A DNA stretch of 64,000 bases from Methylotenera versatilis 7 (lineage in GTDB: Bacteria; Pseudomonadota; Gammaproteobacteria; Burkholderiales; Methylophilaceae): assembly GCF_000799165.1 (NCBI RefSeq), contig NZ_JUGF01000002.1, forward strand, positions 1,302,001 through 1,366,000, given 5' to 3'. This document shows positions 60,610 through 64,000 of this stretch, piece by piece (positions within the stretch are counted from its first letter, which is position 1; every line of letters begins with the position of its first letter). The translations under genes and the position numbers were made by a program. Under the pieces are notes generated by a model. It worked only from the letters and a program-made list of their open reading frames with translations. It did not search any database and was not told the origin of the DNA.

Positions 60610-61815
60610 ATGTTATCAGAAGCGTCAAAACCCTATATTGATGCCAGTGTGCCTGTATTGCGGCAACATGGTGTTGCCATCACAACGGCATTTTATCGAA
60701 ATCTTTTTATTGAATACCCTGATTTAAAAAATCTATTCAATATGGGAAATCAAGCCCAAGGTGTACAGCAGCAATCTCTGGCGGCGGCCGTTTTTGCTTA
60801 CGCGGCGAATATCAGCAATCCAGAAATATTAGCGCCCGTTATCAGCAGGATTGTGCACAAACATGTTTCTTTGGGTATTTTGCCAGAGCATTATCCCATC
60901 GTAGGCTGGCATTTGCTTGGCGCTATTAAAGAGGTATTGGGTGAAGCTGCAACGCAGCCATTATTGGATGCATGGGCTGAGGCTTATGGCTTATTGGCAG
61001 ATGCACTTATCGCGCACGAAAAAGCATTGTATGAACGATCGTCTATCGCACCAGGTTACTTAACTAAACTCAAAGTAAAAAATATCAAGCAAGAAAGTAA
61101 ATTAGTAAAGTCATTTGAATTAGTCTCCATTGATGGCATGCCGCTCGCTCCATTTAAGCCAGGGCAATATGTCAGTGTGGCTGTAGACTTTTCTGATGGC
61201 TCGCGCCAACTAAGGCAATATAGCCTGTCAGATGCACCTTCTAACCAGCATTATCGAATTTCAGTTAAGCGTGAGTCCTATCAAACAGAAAGTCCGGCAG
61301 GGCGCGTATCTAATTGGTTGCATGATCATTTAAGAGTAGGAGATGCATTATTTGTAGGGCAACCCGCAGGTGATTTCACGCCTGAAGTACAGGCAGATGA
61401 AACACTGGTTCTAATTTCTGGTGGCGTAGGCATTACCCCAATGATTGCTACCTTAAAGCATTTTTCTGAAGTGAATCCGACACAAAAGATTATTTTTGCC
61501 CATGCAGCACAAAGCAAAGATTATCACTCACATCAAGATGATATTAAGCAAGTATTGCAAGTGATGCCAAATTTAGAAGTTCAGACTTTCTTTGATGGTG
61601 TGGTTAATGATGGAGAAAATATACCTAACGAGTTTTACAGCCGTATGCACGTTGAGCATTTTCCTGAGTGGGAAAGTGATAGTACAAAGTTCTATCTCTG
61701 CGGACCTACGGAATTCATGAAGTGCGTGAAGGAGCAGTTAACAGAAGCTGGCGTAGCAAAACACAATATCCATAAAGAAGTATTCGGGCCAGATTTGCTT
61801 AGTGAGTTATTTTAA
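60610..61815 (+). CDS. hmp: Flavohemoglobin (nitric oxide dioxygenase)
   Basis: A 401-residue enzyme turning NO and oxygen into nitrate. The globin domain (1-140) has proximal His85 (KHVSLG). The reductase part has FAD site RQYSLSD (about 201-207), NAD motif GGVGITPM (about 274-281) and a C-terminal KEVFGPD. The length is normal. AAAAAAGGAG precedes the ATG. NsrR probably controls it through the site at 60570. Confidence 0.96.
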   Translation: MLSEASKPYIDASVPVLRQHGVAITTAFYRNLFIEYPDLKNLFNMGNQAQGVQQQSLAAAVFAYAANISNPEILAPVISRIVHKHVSLGILPEHYPIVGWHLLGAIKEVLGEAATQPLLDAWAEAYGLLADALIAHEKALYERSSIAPGYLTKLKVKNIKQESKLVKSFELVSIDGMPLAPFKPGQYVSVAVDFSDGSRQLRQYSLSDAPSNQHYRISVKRESYQTESPAGRVSNWLHDHLRVGDALFVGQPAGDFTPEVQADETLVLISGGVGITPMIATLKHFSEVNPTQKIIFAHAAQSKDYHSHQDDIKQVLQVMPNLEVQTFFDGVVNDGENIPNEFYSRMHVEHFPEWESDSTKFYLCGPTEFMKCVKEQLTEAGVAKHNIHKEVFGPDLLSELF

Positions 61816-61989
61816 CTAATCTTAAAGTTTAGAATTAAAGCCCCAGTTTCTATTTAAATAATTTACATATAATCTACTAATTGTTGAGTTGGAACTGGCT
61901 GAGCCTAGTGCTTTACTGATACATTTAATGCCTAAAATGGCGAGGTAAATGTATAAGGCGGCGTATAAAAAATCATCAAGGGGAGAGGT

Positions 61990-64000
61990 ATGAAAAGCTA
62001 CACCACCACATTTACGATTCAACGTTTATGGCTGATATTGGCAAGTAGCATGATTGTCATGTTCGCAGTGCTGCTTTATTACGGCCGCGAAATTTACCAT
62101 CTGGCACCGCCTATTCCTGCTAGCGTGCAAACCAACGCAGGCGAAGTTCTTTATACGCGTGGCGACATCCAGAGCGGCCAGAATGTCTGGCAATCATTAG
62201 GTGGCATGCAGCAAGGCTCAGTTTGGGGGCATGGCGGCTATTTAGCACCAGACTGGAGCGCTGATTGGTTGCATCGCGAAGCCGAGGCTTTGTTAACACT
62301 AATTTCCGTGCGGGAAAATACACAAAGCAACGCTACCTTTGATTCACAAAAAGCGATTAATGAAGTGCTATTGCGGCAGGAGTTGCGCAAAAATACCTAT
62401 AGTCCTGATAGCGAAATAATCACAGTAAGCCCCGAGCGTGCAAAGGCTGTTAGCCAAGTTGCTGAACATTATCGCGGCCTTTTTCAAGGTGATGATACGT
62501 ATTTAGATTTACGGCGCGACTATGCATTTCCGCTTTATTCCACTATTAATGATGAAGATGCTCATGCGCTGAATGCGTTTTTCTTTTGGACCTCCTGGAG
62601 CGCTGTCACCAATCGGCCTGATGATGATATAAGTTACACCAGCAATTGGCCGTATGACCCGCTGGTTGGTAATACACCAAGCGCAAGTGTGCTGATGTGG
62701 AGTCTGGTTTCAATTTTACTTTTGCTGGCCGGTATTGGCGGCTTGGTTTGGTATTACGCGCGCCAATACGATGATTGGCGTAATGATTTAGAGCCAGAAA
62801 CGGGTTTTGCAAAAACAGATAGTTTGGCGAATGTGATTGTTACACCGTCCATGCGTGCTACTGCCAAATATTTCTGGATTGTTACCTTATTATTTGCCGC
62901 GCAAGTCGGACTGGGCATCATTACTGCGCATTACGCAGTCGAAGGCCAGGGACTTTATGGCCTGCCATTAGTCGATTATTTGCCTTATGTAGTTACTCGA
63001 ACTTGGCATACGCAATTGGCCGTACTTTGGATTGCAACCGCGTGGCTTGCGACAGGTTTGTATGTTGCGCCGTTATTATCAGGCCATGAACCTAAATTCC
63101 AGCGCTTTGGGGTGAATTTTCTCTTTATTAGTTTGCTGTTGATTGTGGTTGGTTCGTTTGCTGGGCAATGGCTTGCAGTGCATGGTTTTATTGATAGTCT
63201 CAAGGTTAACTTCTGGTTCGGGCATCAAGGTTATGAATATATTGATCTTGGACGTTTCTGGCAGATATATCTGTTTATTGGCCTTATGTTGTGGGTGCTA
63301 TTGGTCTTACGCGCGCTATGGCCAGCTTTACGCCAGCAATCTAGTAGCTCCTTGGTGTTTTTAGTCATCGTGTCAACGATATCCATTGGCCTGCTCTACG
63401 GAGCTGGCCTGATGTGGGGGCAGCATACACATATTAGTATCATGGAATATTGGCGCTGGTGGGTCGTGCATTTATGGGTAGAAGGGATATTTGAAGTTTT
63501 TGCGACAGCAATCATCTCTACACTGTTTGTGCGCATGGGAATACTACGTGAGAGTGTGGCGGCCATTATGGTGCTATTTGCCACCATTATCTTTCTTGGT
63601 GGCGGTGTATTGGGCACGTTCCATCACCTATATTGGAGCGGTACGCCGATTGGGGTGATGGCTTTAGGTGCAACCTTTTCTGCGCTGGAAGTCGTGCCCC
63701 TGATGGTAGTTGGGTTTGAAGCTTACAATCACGCGAAAATGGAGAAGCAGGCGCTCTGGCAAGAAGCTTATCATTGGCCATTCATGTTCTTCAGCGCAGT
63801 TTTAATATGGAATTTAATTGGGGCAGGACTCTTCGGTTTCTTGATTAATCCGCCAATTGCGCTGTACTACATGCAAGGCTTAACTACTACAGCCAATCAC
63901 GGTCACGCTGCACTGTTTGGTGTTTATGGAATGCTGGGCATCGGTTTAATGCTCTTTTGCATGCGCGGATTGACGGATGTAAAACAATGGAATCAGAAAT
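61990..64000 (+). CDS. norB: Quinol-dependent nitric oxide reductase (partial)
   Basis: A single-subunit qNOR, 670 residues visible with no stop codon before the window edge. An N-terminal membrane helix and periplasmic domain (about 30-230) are followed by the heme-copper core. TRTWHTQLAVLWIATAW, WVVHLWVEGIFEVFATA (His and Glu) and GTFHHLYWSGTP (His pair) mark the heme b3 and non-heme iron sites. GGGAGAGG precedes the ATG. It reduces NO to N2O with quinol. Its neighbours nsrR and hmp indicate NO detoxification rather than full denitrification. Confidence 0.95.
   Translation, partial: MKSYTTTFTIQRLWLILASSMIVMFAVLLYYGREIYHLAPPIPASVQTNAGEVLYTRGDIQSGQNVWQSLGGMQQGSVWGHGGYLAPDWSADWLHREAEALLTLISVRENTQSNATFDSQKAINEVLLRQELRKNTYSPDSEIITVSPERAKAVSQVAEHYRGLFQGDDTYLDLRRDYAFPLYSTINDEDAHALNAFFFWTSWSAVTNRPDDDISYTSNWPYDPLVGNTPSASVLMWSLVSILLLLAGIGGLVWYYARQYDDWRNDLEPETGFAKTDSLANVIVTPSMRATAKYFWIVTLLFAAQVGLGIITAHYAVEGQGLYGLPLVDYLPYVVTRTWHTQLAVLWIATAWLATGLYVAPLLSGHEPKFQRFGVNFLFISLLLIVVGSFAGQWLAVHGFIDSLKVNFWFGHQGYEYIDLGRFWQIYLFIGLMLWVLLVLRALWPALRQQSSSSLVFLVIVSTISIGLLYGAGLMWGQHTHISIMEYWRWWVVHLWVEGIFEVFATAIISTLFVRMGILRESVAAIMVLFATIIFLGGGVLGTFHHLYWSGTPIGVMALGATFSALEVVPLMVVGFEAYNHAKMEKQALWQEAYHWPFMFFSAVLIWNLIGAGLFGFLINPPIALYYMQGLTTTANHGHAALFGVYGMLGIGLMLFCMRGLTDVKQWNQK

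Noticed and set aside
61918-61935. Third NsrR operator before norB
   Set aside because: The half-sites are poor and the spacing is one base short; not strong enough to list.

Overview
The window looks like a chromosome segment from an AT-rich betaproteobacterium, most likely a methylotroph of the Methylophilaceae (Methylotenera-like). This is inferred from the gene order TPR-lolB-ispE-tRNA-prs-rplY-pth-ychF, the ubiE-ubiJ-ubiB cluster, and general base composition and protein style. The species is not proven here.

Layout. 1-2.2 kb is chromosomal: the end of an EF-hand-like protein, a FemAB/GNAT-type N-acyltransferase and an SDR oxidoreductase. 2.5-31.36 kb holds two integrated elements in tandem, both at the 3' end of a tRNA-Met(CAT) gene (31312-31388, minus strand). 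A 50-bp perfect copy of the tRNA 3' half at 12739-12788 separates them, and each element has a tyrosine integrase next to its tRNA-side end. Element B (about 2.53-12.79 kb) carries an HNH nuclease, a DUF3631 ATPase beside an array of GTTAC motifs, an AlpA-like regulator, and an operon of four overlapping genes. That operon encodes a nuclease-methylase fusion, an HsdS-like specificity subunit, a DGQHR-type protein fused to a nucleoside-deoxyribosyltransferase-like domain, and an unknown protein. Element A (about 12.79-31.36 kb) carries a MORC-like ATPase, a Z1 helicase, a PD-(D/E)XK protein and an AIPR protein in one operon, facing an HNH nuclease and a C5-cytosine methyltransferase. It also has an extra tyrosine recombinase, a stand-alone RarA-C-terminal-like protein, a small-terminase-like HTH protein and a P4-type primase-helicase. 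Both elements are therefore defence islands with their own integration and replication genes.

31.3-54.4 kb is core chromosome: ychF, pth, rplY, prs, tRNA-Gln, ispE, lolB and a TPR protein on the minus strand; a Gld-type ABC exporter cluster, mutM and a glycosyltransferase on the plus strand; a sodium:solute symporter; the ubiquinone genes ubiB, ubiJ and ubiE with a DUF971 gene; a dynamin-like GTPase; and rpoH. rpoH is preceded by a CIRCE operator and appears to start at a non-AUG codon. 54.6-59.3 kb holds a compact caa3-type cytochrome oxidase cluster. 60.0-64.0 kb is a nitric-oxide response module: nsrR with a perfect NsrR operator, hmp with a second operator, and norB (quinol-type NO reductase), which runs off the end of the window.

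The strongest candidates for new biology are the DGQHR/deoxyribosyltransferase fusion in the element B operon, the GTTAC array beside the DUF3631 gene, the AAA-less RarA-like protein in element A, and the apparent AUA start of rpoH.
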